From: Cristatella mucedo
Taxonomy: Eukaryota > Bryozoa > Phylactolaemata > Cristatellidae
Assembly (NCBI GenBank): GCA_009760855.2
Contig: WPIO01000039.1
Location: 1,343,001-1,407,000 of the forward strand
DNA: 64,000 nt
Direction of reading: 5' to 3'
Shown here: in pieces, positions 1 through 14,940 of the stretch
Position numbering within the stretch: the first letter of the stretch is position 1
Layout of the letters: the number at the start of each line of letters is the position of its first letter
The notes under the pieces: generated by a model
Told to the model about the DNA's origin: nothing
Databases searched by the model: none
What the model saw: only the letters and a program-made list of their open reading frames with translations
Position numbers and translations under genes: made by a program

Positions 1-710
1 CTGCAATAACTCTGGCTTTCACTTTCGAAGGTAGCAGCTCCCCAGTACGCAGAACGACTCGAGAAAGACTCTTTTTAAGGGCGAACGCTGCGATATCGCC
101 TCCGGGTGCCGTATATCTCTACATTTGACTGAAAGTTTCCGTTCGGCATTTTTTCCTTGTCTATCGGAGCAGTCTGAATATTGAAGGCATTTGGAAACAA
201 GCCGATGGATGAGGCGGGCGGGGCTTTCGGGCGGCGCATTGACCAGCGAATTGACGGGCGCTCAAAGCCGCGCTCGCTCGCAGCCAGCCGAGAGCGGTAG
301 AGGTTCACTCACAGCACCAATTGCCAGCTGCTTAGAATGCTGACAGCGAAAATGCATTGAACAGCAATCCGACTACGGTGCAAGTTCTGTTAGACTAGGC
401 CTGCGGCAATGCAGCGCCGCTTCACGGTGGCTCGCTCGGCCCACTGCTGCTGGGACAAGTTCCAAGCCAACGGTTGCCATTAAAGTTTACAAGCGGTTCG
501 TGAATTGATTTGTAGAGCTACAAATGTCATCAAAACGCAGCTAGCTCCATACTTTCGTGTACAATAATATAATTCGGCTTAGGAAGCTGGGCTGTCCGCT
601 TTCACCACCTGGAGTTTCAGCCGTGGCATTTACTTATGCTACACCGGGCACTGTATCGTCCCTAAGCTCTACTAGATAAACACCCCTAACCTGTCAACTC
701 TCTTTCTCCA

Positions 711-713
<3 letters not shown>
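1..713. other. No recognisable gene
   Basis: I see no known protein, RNA or repeat here. Bases about 80-310 are GC-rich and open on the minus strand, but the translation resembles no family I know and is probably chance. Confidence 0.4.

Positions 714-805
<92 letters not shown>
714..805. repeat. (CT)n microsatellite
   Basis: An uninterrupted CT dinucleotide run of about 92 bases. It is one of two long pyrimidine runs on the plus strand of this window. Confidence 0.97.
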
Positions 806-809
<4 letters not shown>

Positions 810-3341
810 GCTGCATTGAAGCTAAATGGTTCAGGTAATCTCTACTAATTTAGCGAGAAATTCCGTCCTTCCCTCCGCTACGTGGCTAGACGCAACAAAT
901 ACTTCCGGGAGACGTGTAATTCTACTATGAATCAGTGAAGCGAGTCCACGGGAAGTGAGCTGCTCATGTAATATATGAGACATAGTGAGTATGACTGTTA
1001 GTTGCAAAGCTGTCTAACCGCGCGTGGCGAACCAAATATCACCAGTCTTCACCGTAGTAGAAAGAGAAATGCATGCCGCCACAAGACGACACTGCGGGTA
1101 TACAATTGAATTGGTGAACCCCTGAGCATGCTACGTCATAATTCGACATGTGAACTCAAGCTTGGTAATAAACTCAGCGTTTCTCTAACAACACTGTTGG
1201 TTGGCCGTTGCTTTTAATTTAGTTATTAAAAACTTTTCGACCAGACATCATGTAATCTCTGCCTTTTTGGTAAACATGCTCTCATCAAGAGTATGTCTAA
1301 ATACTGATTGATGCTGCTTAGCTGCAATTACTGCCTCTGGAAATATTTAGAATGAGCTTCGATTCTGACTTCCCATGCTTGGTTTAGCGCACATAATAAT
1401 GCACAATGCTCAATATTGGCTAAGCACTGCTCCAAAATTTGTCTAATTTCATCAGCTGACTTCCCTTTCAAATTCGACATTTTGGAAAGGCAAGCAGCTA
1501 GCTACCTACCTCAGCTTTCAAGCACTCAGTACTGTGGTCAATGAGTGCCTTGATTCAGCACGTAGAGAATGCCATGCTTTAGGCAAGTTTTGGCTCAAAG
1601 AAATTAACAAGCAACGATACGAGCACAAAACGACTGTAAAAAAAGGTCCAGCGGATGCTTTGCAGAAGTTCTTCCTCCAAACGTTACGAACGCTTTGTAG
1701 TGGCTATTTCACTAAAGTCCTTAGCCACAAACACAGCAGTGCTCGCGGCGTTACTTGTCCTTACAGATGCGTGGCAAATACTTGTGCAGCTGTATCGAGC
1801 TGGCCCCTCGAAATGAGGCTGGCGATTCGGATTCGCTACCTCGATTCAGAAGGTACGTCGACAGCGGCAGAGTACGACAGAGATAACGAGCGCCCGTGCA
1901 TTTTTATAGCAGGTCCATGTCGCTAATTTAGACCAGGCTACGCATCAGCCACTGAAAGTGTGGAAACAGGTCAGCAATGGCAAACAGCTGACTTTGAAGT
2001 TCACGGTAATAATTTCTGATTAGAAGCCCGATGTTACAAAAACAAAAAAATCGTTCGAATCCCAGAGCACACCTGAAAAAACTATCTCTTAAACTGGGCT
2101 TTTCTATTGTTTTCAAGGGCAGATTGTGACATCCGGTTCCCAAATATAATGATTTACAAACAAGAATCGTTAATAATCTCTAAAACGATTGAAATCTTAC
2201 CACGCCGGCATGTGCATGCGTTCCACTATCCTTTTACCAAGCTTTCAGCTCTTGCCGCAGTGCCGCACTTGCTAGGCATCTTAATGGCACTTGACCGTCC
2301 TCTTGATCGGCCTCGGCTCTTTCCAAATCTATTGCGGCGGCCTCCACGGTTTTTCAATGTTACTCATCAGACAGCTTTACCGGAGATCATGCATTGTGTT
2401 AGCCAGTGGAGTGTAGAGCCAACGAACAAGTTAGTGGCGGACAGCCTTATAACGACTCGTCGTTCAAAGTCCAGTGAATTGGGTTTAACGGCGGCTTTAG
2501 GTAACCTGCAGAGCCTAAACTAGCAAGCAACCCGATTGCAACCAGATGCACAAAAAGCCTGGACGAGCCCCGTACTCACCAGGGAGCAACTGAAGCTGAA
2601 ACTGAACCGAAGACCAGTGTGACCGATGATGAGACTCTGAATTTCTCTTATAATCTAAAACATATTCGTGACATTCGCAGTATATCGAGATAAAAGAGTT
2701 AACCGGTATGCAAGCGTACTGCATGCACGTAAGTGAACTGCAAGTAATGCATTCTCAAGCTTTCGCGATGCTGTATTGCTGATGCACCCAGATGTGCTTT
2801 AGAAAAATGTCCCTCGCTGTATACGAAACTATGCTTTTGCCCAAGCCTTCTAGGCTGACAGCTTGCTAAATACAGTTCTACAGTCTACGAAACAATGTTT
2901 AGCCTGCATTTTTCGGCCTTCAACTATAGTGTATATCATTTCACGGCAATATAATTGAAATATAATTGGAAAACGAGAATTTGTGGCATGTGGTATAGCA
3001 CCTAGACGAAATCATGGGAGTAGGGGGTCTGCGGCCCTGCGCTGCCTTTCCAGATGGAACCGTGTGTGTGCGCCTGCAATCGATTGGGGAGTTTGACTCA
3101 CGCCTAAGAAACCTTCATAGGAGATTTTGAGGATGACATTATGCGAAAGCCTTGCTGCTTCAGCTCGTCAGAACGAGTTGTTTTACCTGAGCTAAGATAC
3201 AATCATCGACGTTAACGTGATGTGTGACTATAACGGGACTATCGATCAACTTTCGAGCCACTTTGACTCTATCGATAACCTTGAGCTCTACCCGAAACCT
3301 GCTCAGTCTGAATGCTTGCGAACTTGAAGCTTAAAAAATAC
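806..3341. other. No recognisable gene
   Basis: AT-moderate sequence with only short open frames (longest about 138 codons). None shows a recognisable domain or splice-flanked exon. I see no repeat family shared with the rest of the window. Confidence 0.4.
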
Positions 3342-3502
3342 ATTAGCTGAATAAGCAGCCTCATTTGTATAGCGGCAGAAGAGATTTAATGGCTATCCCC
3401 ATCGCTTGCAGTGGGCAATGTAGCATAGCCCATTGCAGAACTCAAACCCACGACTTCGATCGTGAAGAGCAAACACCTTACCCCAGGGCTACCATGGCCC
3501 TA
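3342..3502 (-). mobile_element. SINE1, tRNA-derived SINE
   Basis: This is a minus-strand copy of a family present about eight or more times in the window. Read on its own strand it has a tRNA-like head with a box-B-like GGTTCGANTCC element, a body with a short inverted repeat (CCACTGCAAGCGGTGG type), then a tail reading GCTATACAAA..GAGGC and ending TCAGCTAG. It abuts a SINE2 copy at 3,508. Confidence 0.8.
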
Positions 3503-3507
3503 TTCAT

Positions 3508-3645
3508 ATTTCATATAATTTATTTGCATAGTGCCAAAGATAACTTAATCTCTATTCAGGCGCTTCTCATCTGCCTCAGGGCTGCAGCCTGCGACCCTAG
3601 CCAGATCTTGGTCGGAGCGAGCCACTTAACCGCTGGACCAATCCT
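3508..3645 (-). mobile_element. SINE2, tRNA-derived SINE with LINE B tail
   Basis: Minus-strand copy. On its own strand it has a head with TGGTC-AGCGGTTAAG (box-A region), a CGAGTC box-B region, then GAAGCGCCTGAATAGAG and TTAAG leading to an A/T-rich end. The last ~60 bases match the 3' end of LINE B (see 44,001-45,466). Confidence 0.75.
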
Positions 3646-4000
3646 GATATTAGTCCTGCCATTACGGTCTCAGACAGCCTGCACGACGACACTACTAGTT
3701 CAAATGCTGAGTCAGATTGCTGGTGTTGCACCAGTTTACATGGTGATTAACGTGTCTTGCCTTCTTGGGTAAACACATCTCAGAGCTCTCGAGAGCCTTT
3801 TATTCCTTCAAGTAGCAAGCAATACCTTGTGCTGACTGCAATGTCTATGTCAGATATTGCCCTAATGCCTTTAAACATAAATAACGCGCTCATATCCGTG
3901 ACTGCAACTTGTGAGTAGGTCGAATACTTTGCAAGCGTGGCCTGCCAGAAGGCTTTCTGCAGCCTTTCAACCTGGCAGGGCACATACTGATTGGGTCTTA

Positions 4001-4150
4001 GCCCAGGAGGTAAGGTGCTCGCTCTTCACGACTAAGATCGTGTGTTCGAGTCTTGCAGTGGGCGATTCTTTATTGCCTCCTGCAAGCTATGGTGATCGCC
4101 GCAAAGGCTCTTCTGCCGCTATATAAATGAGGCTTCTAAATCAGCTAGCC
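4001..4150 (+). mobile_element. SINE1
   Basis: Plus-strand copy. It has the GGTAAGGTGCTCGCTCTTCA head, a box-B-like GTTCGAGTC, the GCAGTGGGCGAT body and the ATCAGCTAG end. It is diverged from the better copies at 28,362 and 49,413. Confidence 0.8.
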
Positions 4151-5070
4151 TCCACCTGTTCAGCAGACTCGTAACCGTTGCGGCTTGGCAGGCCTGATGC
4201 CTGTGGGCTCGATCAGTTGTCTCACGGCCTGATTTTAAAAGCTACCTGCCTTTCAACCGGCTGGAGCATTGGCTACGGTATGCCGTGCTGAGTTTCGTAC
4301 GGAGTGTCTACTTGAGCAGTGAGTGGCCAAGGTTGCTGAGCTGACAGCCGACCCCTGTATTGAGCGACGTATCACCCTGGCCGCTGTTCGTGGCATTCGG
4401 CGGCCGGCGATTGACTCAGTTGATGGGCATACAGTTCTCCGAGTAACGTGGCTAACGGCAGCCGTTCTGAGAGGCCGAATGTCGACTACGTTCAGCGTGC
4501 ACCCTGTGACTGGCACGTCACTGCGGCCAGTCTGTCTAATCCGCCTTCGGCTCACCGATTACGGCATCAGCTCAGTAAGGTCAGAAGCTAGCAGCTGCAG
4601 ATCAATCTCAGACGAGAATATCGACGATTGCTGCTTCTGTTTGACCAGTTTCTCTTACCGAAGTAAATGGCATAAAGGGGCTTGCACCTGTCCCTTACCG
4701 AGGCATGGAACAACTTCCGCCTGGCAAGCACGTGCAAATGGCTCGCAGTGTTGAACTGGTGCCAGAACCACTGAACCGAAACGCCGCTAGTGAACTTTGC
4801 CAGCCCGGCTCGCCAGGGGGAGACAAAGCGGATCAAAACGTGATAAGGATTTATGCGAAGCTGAGAGTCGGCTTTTAGGCAGCAAGTTCTTGAAGCCATA
4901 AGACATCCAGATGACATTCGGACCGCGATGACAAATGTGTCATCCGTCGGCTGCCTGAGAGATCAGGGGCCGATGACAGGATTTCCTACATCGCAGTGTA
5001 TCTTAACAGTTGCTGCCTACCACACAAAGGCTCTGGCCGAGTTCAGAAATGCTCCAACCATTATTTGCCT
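4151..5070. other. Unassigned; possibly 5' region of LINE A
   Basis: This is a more GC-rich stretch with a 143-codon plus-strand frame (4,323-4,754) and a 100-codon minus-strand frame. Neither resembles a protein I know. It directly precedes the LINE A endonuclease, so it could be the element's 5' UTR or ORF1 region. That is inference from position only. Confidence 0.3.
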
Positions 5071-5669
5071 AACGTAAAGGTATAGTCTGCTCGCTAAAAA
5101 CCAAGGAGTTACTTATCCGCGATCAGGTGGTCCAGGAGAAGCTAGATGCATTTCTGCTTACCGAAACTTGGATGACGCCTTGTTCCCATAGCTGTATTTC
5201 TAAGACCACTCTACCCGGGTTCTCGTTCTATCAGTCCATACGTTCTGACAAGGTTGGAGGCAATTGTTGTTCGCGAATCGTTTGGCTATAAAATGTGCAG
5301 TTTTTTGCATGGGCCATTGTTTGAATCGGTTGCAATCAGGTCTTCATCAAAGACAATGCCTCTCACTGTGTGATATACCGGTCTCCTTCTGGCTGTCTAA
5401 ACTTGTTTATAGAGGAGTTTTCAGAGTTCCTCGCTAAACATTTTGTGTGAGACAGGCCGTTACTGATTGTAGGAGACTTCAATATTCACGTTGACAACCC
5501 TAGCAACAGCCAGGTCCGATCATTTCTTCACTGTCTGGAGAATTTTGGTTTGGCCCAACACGTTAATCATAGAACCCACGTCGGTGGCCACATTCTAGAT
5601 CTCGTGATCACTAAGGATGTCCTTCCCACGGACATTTTGGTGTGCCCATTGACACTCTCAGATCATTGT
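5071..5669 (+). pseudogene. LINE A AP-endonuclease domain, decayed
   Basis: This is the N-terminal nicking domain of the LINE polyprotein. Visible motifs are LTETW near 5,158-5,173, a VIYRSPSG block near 5,371-5,394, GDFNIH at 5,472-5,489, GHILDLVIT near 5,587, and SDHC at 5,658-5,669. These are the metal-binding and catalytic blocks of APE-type LINE endonucleases. There is an in-frame stop after the LAKHFV block and a gap early in the domain. The sequence breaks exactly after SDHC, where the next block is out of frame. Confidence 0.85.
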
Positions 5670-5670
5670 T

Positions 5671-6238
5671 GATCACGAAGTTCTGCTTGAACGATTGAGA
5701 ACAACAATCGGTCTGGCAGACGAAGCACTGGCGTGGTTTAAATCCTACATGTCTGATCGTGTTCAATCCGTATCGTGTGGGGGTCTGGTCTCACACACGA
5801 GAAGGGTCACCTGTGGAGTCCCTCAAGGGTCTGTACTCGGTCCCGTGCTGTTCTCCATGTATACGCAACCTCTGAGATAAGTGATTAAGGCCCATGGAAT
5901 AGGATGTCACTTCTGTGCTGACGATACTCAGTTGTATTTGTCATTCAAACCGTCGGAATCTGCTGCGGCAACTGAGAAACTGAATGCTTGCCTTGCCGAT
6001 ATTCGATCCTGAATGTCGGAAAACTTCCTGAAATTAAATTATGATAAAACCGAACTGCTGTTCATAGGACACCCTAAGCTTGTGGCTGGATTAAAAGGCT
6101 TTGCCGTTCTAATAGGTGACGCTATTGTGCGGCCATCACCACTTGCTCGAAATTCAGGTGTTGTGTTCGACAGCTGCCTCGATTTCAAAAGCTTCATTCA
6201 GAAGACTGCCTCTACAGCTAGCCATCACATCCGATCCC
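5671..6238 (+). pseudogene. Displaced duplicate of LINE A RT segment
   Basis: This 568-base block is collinear, with no indels, to 7,039-7,606 in the same element. I counted roughly 60 differences by eye, about 89% identity. It encodes RT from the DHxVLLERL block through GVPQGSVLGPVLF to HHIRS and carries two in-frame stops (5,878 and 6,010). It sits where the endonuclease-to-RT linker should begin, so about 90-100 codons of linker are missing before 6,239. The left junction changes frame and the right junction is in frame. Confidence 0.85.
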
Positions 6239-8268
6239 GTAGTTTCAAGAAATCGGGGTCTGATGCAGATCTAATCAATTTCATAGACTACCTTCGAGTT
6301 TACACCAGAAAGCTTAAGAAAACCAGGGCTATTTTTCATTCGAAAGCTAAATTCCTGCCAGTCTGACATAAACAGATTTATAAGACAGTAAACCTGTTAC
6401 TGGCCAATGCTATGTGGTCAGACTCCCCAAATATTAAGGGCTCAGCCGAAAAGTTTTCAGCCATCTTTACTAAAAAAATTGTGCACATTAGTGCCTCCAT
6501 AAAGCCCCCTCCGAGTAAAGCAATCGCGGTTCCACAAGCTGTGACCTTTCTTAAAAGGGTCTCCGATGTTTCTACATGCGATGTGGCTACCTTAATAAAG
6601 TATAGCAAAAAGAGCTCGTCTCCGGAAGACCCTATACCCTCATCTCTGTGGTCTTCACTAGCAGACCAACTTAGTCCTACCATAACCGAGATTTGTAATG
6701 CTTCTTTAGGAAAAGGGTTTGTCCCCAAATCCTTAAAATCGGCAAACGTTGGATCCATTCTTAAAAAGCCTGGATTAGACATAGAGTTCCTTGCAAACTA
6801 TCGCCCAGTTTCCCTTCTTCCTTTCTTATCAAAGATTCTTGAAAAAATTGTTGCTAAGCAGCTAGTTGTACATATTTAAAATAATGAAATGTCAGAAACG
6901 TTTCAATAAGGGTTCAAGAGGCAGCAATCCACTGAAACTGCTCTCCTCCGTGTTAACAATGACATTCTACGTGGCAACGACGACGGGAATGTCACTGCCC
7001 TATCTCCGCTAGATCTGTCTGCTGCCCTCGACACCATTGATCACGATGTTCTACTTGAACGATTGAGAACAACGATTGATCTGTCAGACGAAGCATTGGC
7101 GTGGTTTAAATCGTACTTGTCTGATCGTGTTCAATCCGTTTCGTGTGGGGGTCAGGGCTCACACACGCGAAGAGTCACCTGTGGAGTCCCTCAAGGGTCT
7201 GTACTCGGTCCCGTGCTGTTCTCCATTTATACACAACCTCTGGGAAAAGTGACAAAGGCCTATGGAATAGGATATCACTTCTATGCTGACGATATTCAGT
7301 TTTATTTGTCATTCAAACCGTCGGAATCTGCTTCGGCCACTGAGAAACTGAATGCTTGCTTTGTTAATATTCAATCATGGATGTTGGAAAACTTCCTGAA
7401 ATTAAATGATGATAAAACCGATCTACTGCTCATAGGACACCCTAAGCGTGTGGCTGGATTAAAAGACTTTGCTGTTCTAATAAGTGATGCTATAGTGCGA
7501 CCATCACCACGTGCTCGAAATGTAGGTGTCGTTTTCGACAGCTGTCTGAATTTTAAAAGCTTCATTCAGAAGACAGCTTCTACAGCTAGCCATCACATCC
7601 GATCCCTAACCAGGAGCTGTCTCCCACAATTGCTTGTAAAAGATTTAACTAGCTCCTTAGTTCTGTCTTGGCTTGATTATTGTAGTTCCCTTTTGGCTGG
7701 GCTGCCAAAGAAAGCTATTATGCCATTACAGCGGACTATGAATATGGCTGCAAGGCTAGTCTTCAAGTCCCAGTAGTTTGAGCACGTGTCTCCTTTGCTA
7801 AAAGAGCTAGGATGGATGGCGGTTGAGCAACGGAAACAGAGAAAAATTCTTATGCTGACCTAAAATGCCCGCCACGGCTTGGCTTCTTCGTACCTAGCTG
7901 AACTGCTGCTGCATCAGTTTCAACCTGTTCGCGCCCTCGGGTCCTGTGCGGACAATAAATTAGCAGTTCCATTCCTCCGCTTAAAGACCGTTGGCGACAG
8001 AAGCTTTAGCTCTGCAGGTCCTAGAATGTGGAACTCACTTCCACAATTCTTACGCAACGACAAGTACTCGCCTATTGCCGAATACGGCTCATCCTTTTCA
8101 GCGGTCCTGAGCTGCTACTTCCACGCTACTCACTACCTCAACTGCTCTCCTGACTCCGCTATGATTCCCACTTTCTCTTTGTTGCGTGAGACGAAGTCTG
8201 TTGGCTACCGAATGCGTACCGAGAGCCGCTTAGTCTGTGAGTGCGCTACACAAAACTCTCCTGCGTAA
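6239..8268 (+). pseudogene. LINE A linker, reverse transcriptase and C-terminal region
   Basis: The linker starts with a KKSGSDADLINFID block. The pre-RT region reads SSPEDPIPSSL and then NYRPVSLLPFLSKILEKI near 6,797-6,856. RT catalytic regions follow, with LSAALDTIDHDVLLERL (7,012-7,062), CGVPQGSVLGPVLF (7,181-7,222) and YADD (7,282-7,293). The end is the conserved C-terminal block with LDYCSSLLAGLP, LGWMAVEQR and SFSSAGPRMWNSLPQFLR. The first catalytic Asp motif reads AALDTID. Stops at 6,364, 6,877, 6,907, 7,774 and 7,861 make it a pseudogene. Confidence 0.88.
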
Positions 8269-8325
8269 CACCCACATGGTCTTTATGACTTTGTGGAGTT
8301 ACAGACGGACATACATTAACATCTA

Positions 8326-11028
<2,703 letters not shown>

Positions 11029-11423
11029 TAGTTGGCGACCGATGGAGCTAGCCATATGAACAAAGCTGTCCACGATGATTTAAATAACTTCACACCTCGC
11101 TCAATTCAGACAGCTTGCTCGGCACACTTATTGGACCTCATAGCGAAAATCTGTATCTCATCAATGCAGGATTTGAATCAGCTTTGTGCTATGCAAATAG
11201 CTCTTTTACATATGCCCCGAAACGCCGAAGGCAATATTTTGACTTATTAAAAGGTAAATGCACAACTAACCCAAAACTACATCCTGCGCTGTTGTATCAC
11301 TTGGCTATGTTTTATTCTGGCTGCGGAATATTTGGCCAACAAAGACTAGCTCAGCCAGTTTTGAGATTTTGTCTTGTAGCCTATTGTTGCGAGGAGTCCA
11401 AGTCCTGGAAAATTCAAGGATAG
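11029..11423 (+). pseudogene. hAT-like transposase relic
   Basis: A plus-strand frame reads LATDGASHMNKAV, then IQTACSAHLLDLIAK. This resembles the catalytic-Asp and C-x-AH region of hAT-type transposases of the kind common in invertebrates. A frameshift near 11,200 moves the similarity to another frame, reading FTYAPKRRRQYFDLLKGK, which fits the following block of the same family. No terminal repeats or flanking domains were found, so only a ~400-base fragment survives. The family call rests on motif spacing seen by eye. Confidence 0.45.
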
Positions 11424-14400
11424 TTCTGATAGACAGGCTAAACGTCGGAAAAGACCTGATAGGTTGTATAGCCATGCAAAAGTTAAAAAAAGGAGTTCTA
11501 GTTTCGGGAGGTCTTTAGCAGCTGAAGTGTTTTACACTGGCTGAGAAATGCTGACTTGCCTGCGCAGGTATTGTGAACCCGAGACGGATATTAAGTAGGC
11601 AGAAGACTATTAGCGGTTCGAGACTAAAGAATGGCCGTTAAATTCTTTAGCATATGTGCAGGTTATTTTTAGTAGAATGCAAATGATCTGAGGAGGATGA
11701 TTGAATATAGACTACAAGAACACAAAAAAGGCAAATGCGGACAACGAGTCAATACGAGTATCGCTACAGGCTCAGTACTAGCACAGCGTGTCTGCTTAAA
11801 GCAATAATTCTCAAGGTTCAAGCAACGCTCATGCCCGGCTGATTTGCCAACAGAAACTTGCGTCACCGCGAGAGCTGAATAGAACAGCTAAGATGGGACG
11901 GTACACTGGACTGACGGTTATAGCAGAGAGCGACAAACCACCTTGCAGCCCAGATTTGGGATTACGGCAACATGCAGAGGCTGCATCTTTACCTGGACTA
12001 AATATGGACAATGAATAAGTGAAAAAATAAAGCTTGTTTTAGATTTTTACAAACCTGCAATTATGACGTGTGCACAAATTAAAACCTGCTAAACACTGCT
12101 GCCAACTCACCTTCATGCAAGGCACGTGCAAAACAGCAACTATACCTGGGCATCCATTCAGGCAGTTCTCGTAAGCTTCGATGAATGTACTTTTTTCTGC
12201 ATCGATTCTTAGAGCTGAGAAGATTATGATCTTCGTAACTTTGCTACAATGCCAGTTATAATTGACAGTTGTGACTGAGATGACCAATTCAGCTATCATT
12301 GTTCAATCTGTCTGCAGTTTGGCAGAATTAGTATAAATATACACCTTTGCCTGTGCATTTATTTACTTATTATTTACGATTCAAATATTAAGTAGCGCTT
12401 CGGATTATTTCTCGTGACTTAAAATGAATTCACAATAACCTTTCCGGGAGACGGGATAATGGTGGGAACGGGACAGCGACATGTAAAAATGAATAGACCG
12501 GTATTGATAAAATTCGTTGTTTTGTAACACCGGCTGTCTCATGTGGATGAGTTTTAAACGTGCATTTAATGCTTCGATGGCGACAGAAAGACGTAGAAAG
12601 CACATTGCAGACAATGGTGGGACCGACAAATTGGTTACCGCTATCTGCAATGGAAAACTTGAATAAGCGGGATTAAATTGGTTTGATGTGTATGCTAAGG
12701 AATGTGTTGGAATTACAGAATTGACATATGCGAATAGATCAGGAGACGACTAAAGAGAGTATCCCCTGTCGGATTAGTTTTTATTTTCAACACGGTATAA
12801 TCACCAGCCTTTTACTTTTTAGTGACTTCTTTTTTACAAGCTATTAACGCGGTAGAGTGCTCGTCTCGCATGCACTGAAATTCACTTCAATACTGGCTCC
12901 AAGTTTCTTAGAGAGTTTAAATTTTGGCTCGCTGTCAAATTAAATGGATAACGATTGCACCCATGGATCGAGACTGCTCCGCTGACAATGAAATTGGCAG
13001 TGTAAATGAACTCATACACCAAACGCTGCTTAGCTTGTTTTAATGTACACGGTATCACTACAGTAGGACCTGGTTTAGGAACAAGCTCACAATTACAGGA
13101 AGCTGCAAACGCAATATGCAATCGGCGCGAAACCACGCCCCTATATACATGAAGCTAGTAAAGACTGGAGTTAAAAAGCGTTAGATTCAATACTTTCTTC
13201 TGCGACAAGCATGGTTTGAATTCTTCTTGTTGTTTTAACATCATACACATGCACATATGCGCCTCGGCTACTGCGTCCTTTTTATTTTCCATCTCGAGCG
13301 TTCCCTGAAGATTTGGTTGCCACAATTCGCTCGTCATCTTCGCTAGTGTCAATTGGAGAAGTTGACTGCACGTTTGCCTAATCATTGCATGTATATTCTT
13401 CGGGAACTGTCAAAATATTGAGGCTGCTTGAGAAAGACTTTGCAGTTTTCTATCAGCTGACTGCTTAAGGAGACAGCTGCCATACAGCCAGCCCTAAGCG
13501 GAAACCTTCTAAAACATTTTTTAAACCGTAAAAGATTCGAGCTGCCTCACATGACGTAGCAGTCAGCATAGTACACATCCGATTGCACGTATTTGTGAAA
13601 CAATCGCATAATTTAAAGTACAAACCTTTACTGAGCACTGCTCACCTCTCGCGGCACGCGTCCAGAAATTTGCTGCAGACGTAATGAGCCTTATCACCCG
13701 TCACCGTCGTGTTGACGACCACAATGGTGTACTGCATGGTAAAATTTAAGGTGTGTCAAATGCTTTATGAACACTTTCCAATCCAATTAATATAAGCTAA
13801 CAGTTGATTTGAGCGAGCTTTAATTTCGCTAGCAGGGGCGCTTTAACATCATAACTTCAAGAAATGCGCTCGCCATTCATGACTACTAACCAAGGTCAAG
13901 TTCGAAACGGAAACTTGGGGAAAGGCACAGCCCTTTCCATCGACTCAGTTGAATTATTTAATGCACTCCTACGACGATTCATTGCCACGAGTGGTCTTAT
14001 GACGCGCTAGCATGCGACGAGTAAATATTTATTCGGTATGCAATGCAACTTATGAATTGATGTCGAACCAGTGAACGAGCGTTTAGGGAGCAGGCAAGCA
14101 AATTATCTAGTCCTTGCTGAAAATAAATTGCGTCAAACCATAATCTTGAATGGGCCACTTAGGGGTGATGCAGATGACTCATTTTGGCCGAACTCGTGGT
14201 TCCCGGCGATTTACTGCAATCGATCAGGCAGGAACAATGATTTGACGGCCTTCGAAGGCTGGAGATCGATCGCCGGCGTACTCGGAGGATCAGGGAAGCG
14301 TGACGCGATCGGGGCGCGAGACTCGCACTCACCCGCAACGTCGCTTTTGATTTCTTTGCCTAGGTCAGACTCTATGTAGAGCTTTAGCTGCGCGATGCTG

Positions 14401-14867
14401 CGGCTCAGACGAAGTTTTTTTTCAAAGCTCAGAGATTCTCTCTGGCTCTACGAGCCCAGTGGACGGACAGTAGTTGCTGCAGATGCGCACACCTAGTAGC
14501 TGCGGTTTTACATTTTCGCAGTGGCGGGTACGTTCATAGCGTCACTGCGTCTTGCACGGCCAGGTACGGCCGTGAGGCGACGGACGAGAAGGAAAAAGGG
14601 AGGACGTAAAAACAAAAGCTGGCGCAGACTCTCCTCTCGAATCGCGACGCCAGCGGTCTACTAAGGCGGCTCACAACAGCGAAGCAGCAGCAGTCCGCTT
14701 ATTGAACTCCGCTCGCTGCGTGCGCTGCAGGACCCGTCCCATTTTTGTCCGAGCCTTCGCTCGCCCGAGCCCCGCGACTCGTCCTTTGTGTCGTCCGGTG
14801 CACATCTATATTTCTCGCGGTGCCTTATTTATCAGTAACCATATTGGCATGCTTCCTTTACATCATA
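11424..14867. other. No recognisable gene
   Basis: Mostly AT-rich sequence with short frames and no known domain. Bases 12,846-12,880 resemble a tRNA-type box A (GCGGTAGAGTGCTCGTCTCG), suggesting a decayed tRNA-derived SINE head. At 14,400-14,830 the sequence becomes more GC-rich without a detectable exon. A 7-base stem with 6-base loop occurs near 14,556-14,575. Confidence 0.35.
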
Positions 14868-14940
14868 TATAAAGTGCCTTAAAAGAGATTAGTTCACTGT
14901 GGTGATTATGCAAATGTATTATTATTGTTATTACCATTAC
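14868..14940 (+). mobile_element. LINE B / SINE2 tail fragment
   Basis: Short tail-only fragment with AAGTGCC, AGAGATTAG and a TTATTATTGTTATTA end. It matches the shared 3' end of LINE B and SINE2 in a diverged form. The head is not visible. Confidence 0.5.

Larger units (their letters stand above)
5071..8325 (+). mobile_element. LINE A, rearranged L2/CR1-type non-LTR retrotransposon
   Basis: This is a relic of an element that copied itself by target-primed reverse transcription. It carries an AP-like endonuclease, a linker, reverse transcriptase (RT) and a C-terminal region ending in the family's 3' UTR, whose tail is ACATT-rich. The order is abnormal. Endonuclease (5,071-5,669) is followed by a displaced RT piece (5,671-6,238), then the linker and a second, complete RT (6,239 onward). 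From 5,671 to 8,268 everything lies in one frame with seven stop codons (5,878, 6,010, 6,364, 6,877, 6,907, 7,774 and 7,861) and no visible frameshift. The element is therefore old and inactive. Clade assignment is by resemblance of RT motifs (FDTIDH, GVPQGSVLGPVLF, YADD) to L2/CR1. Confidence 0.88.
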
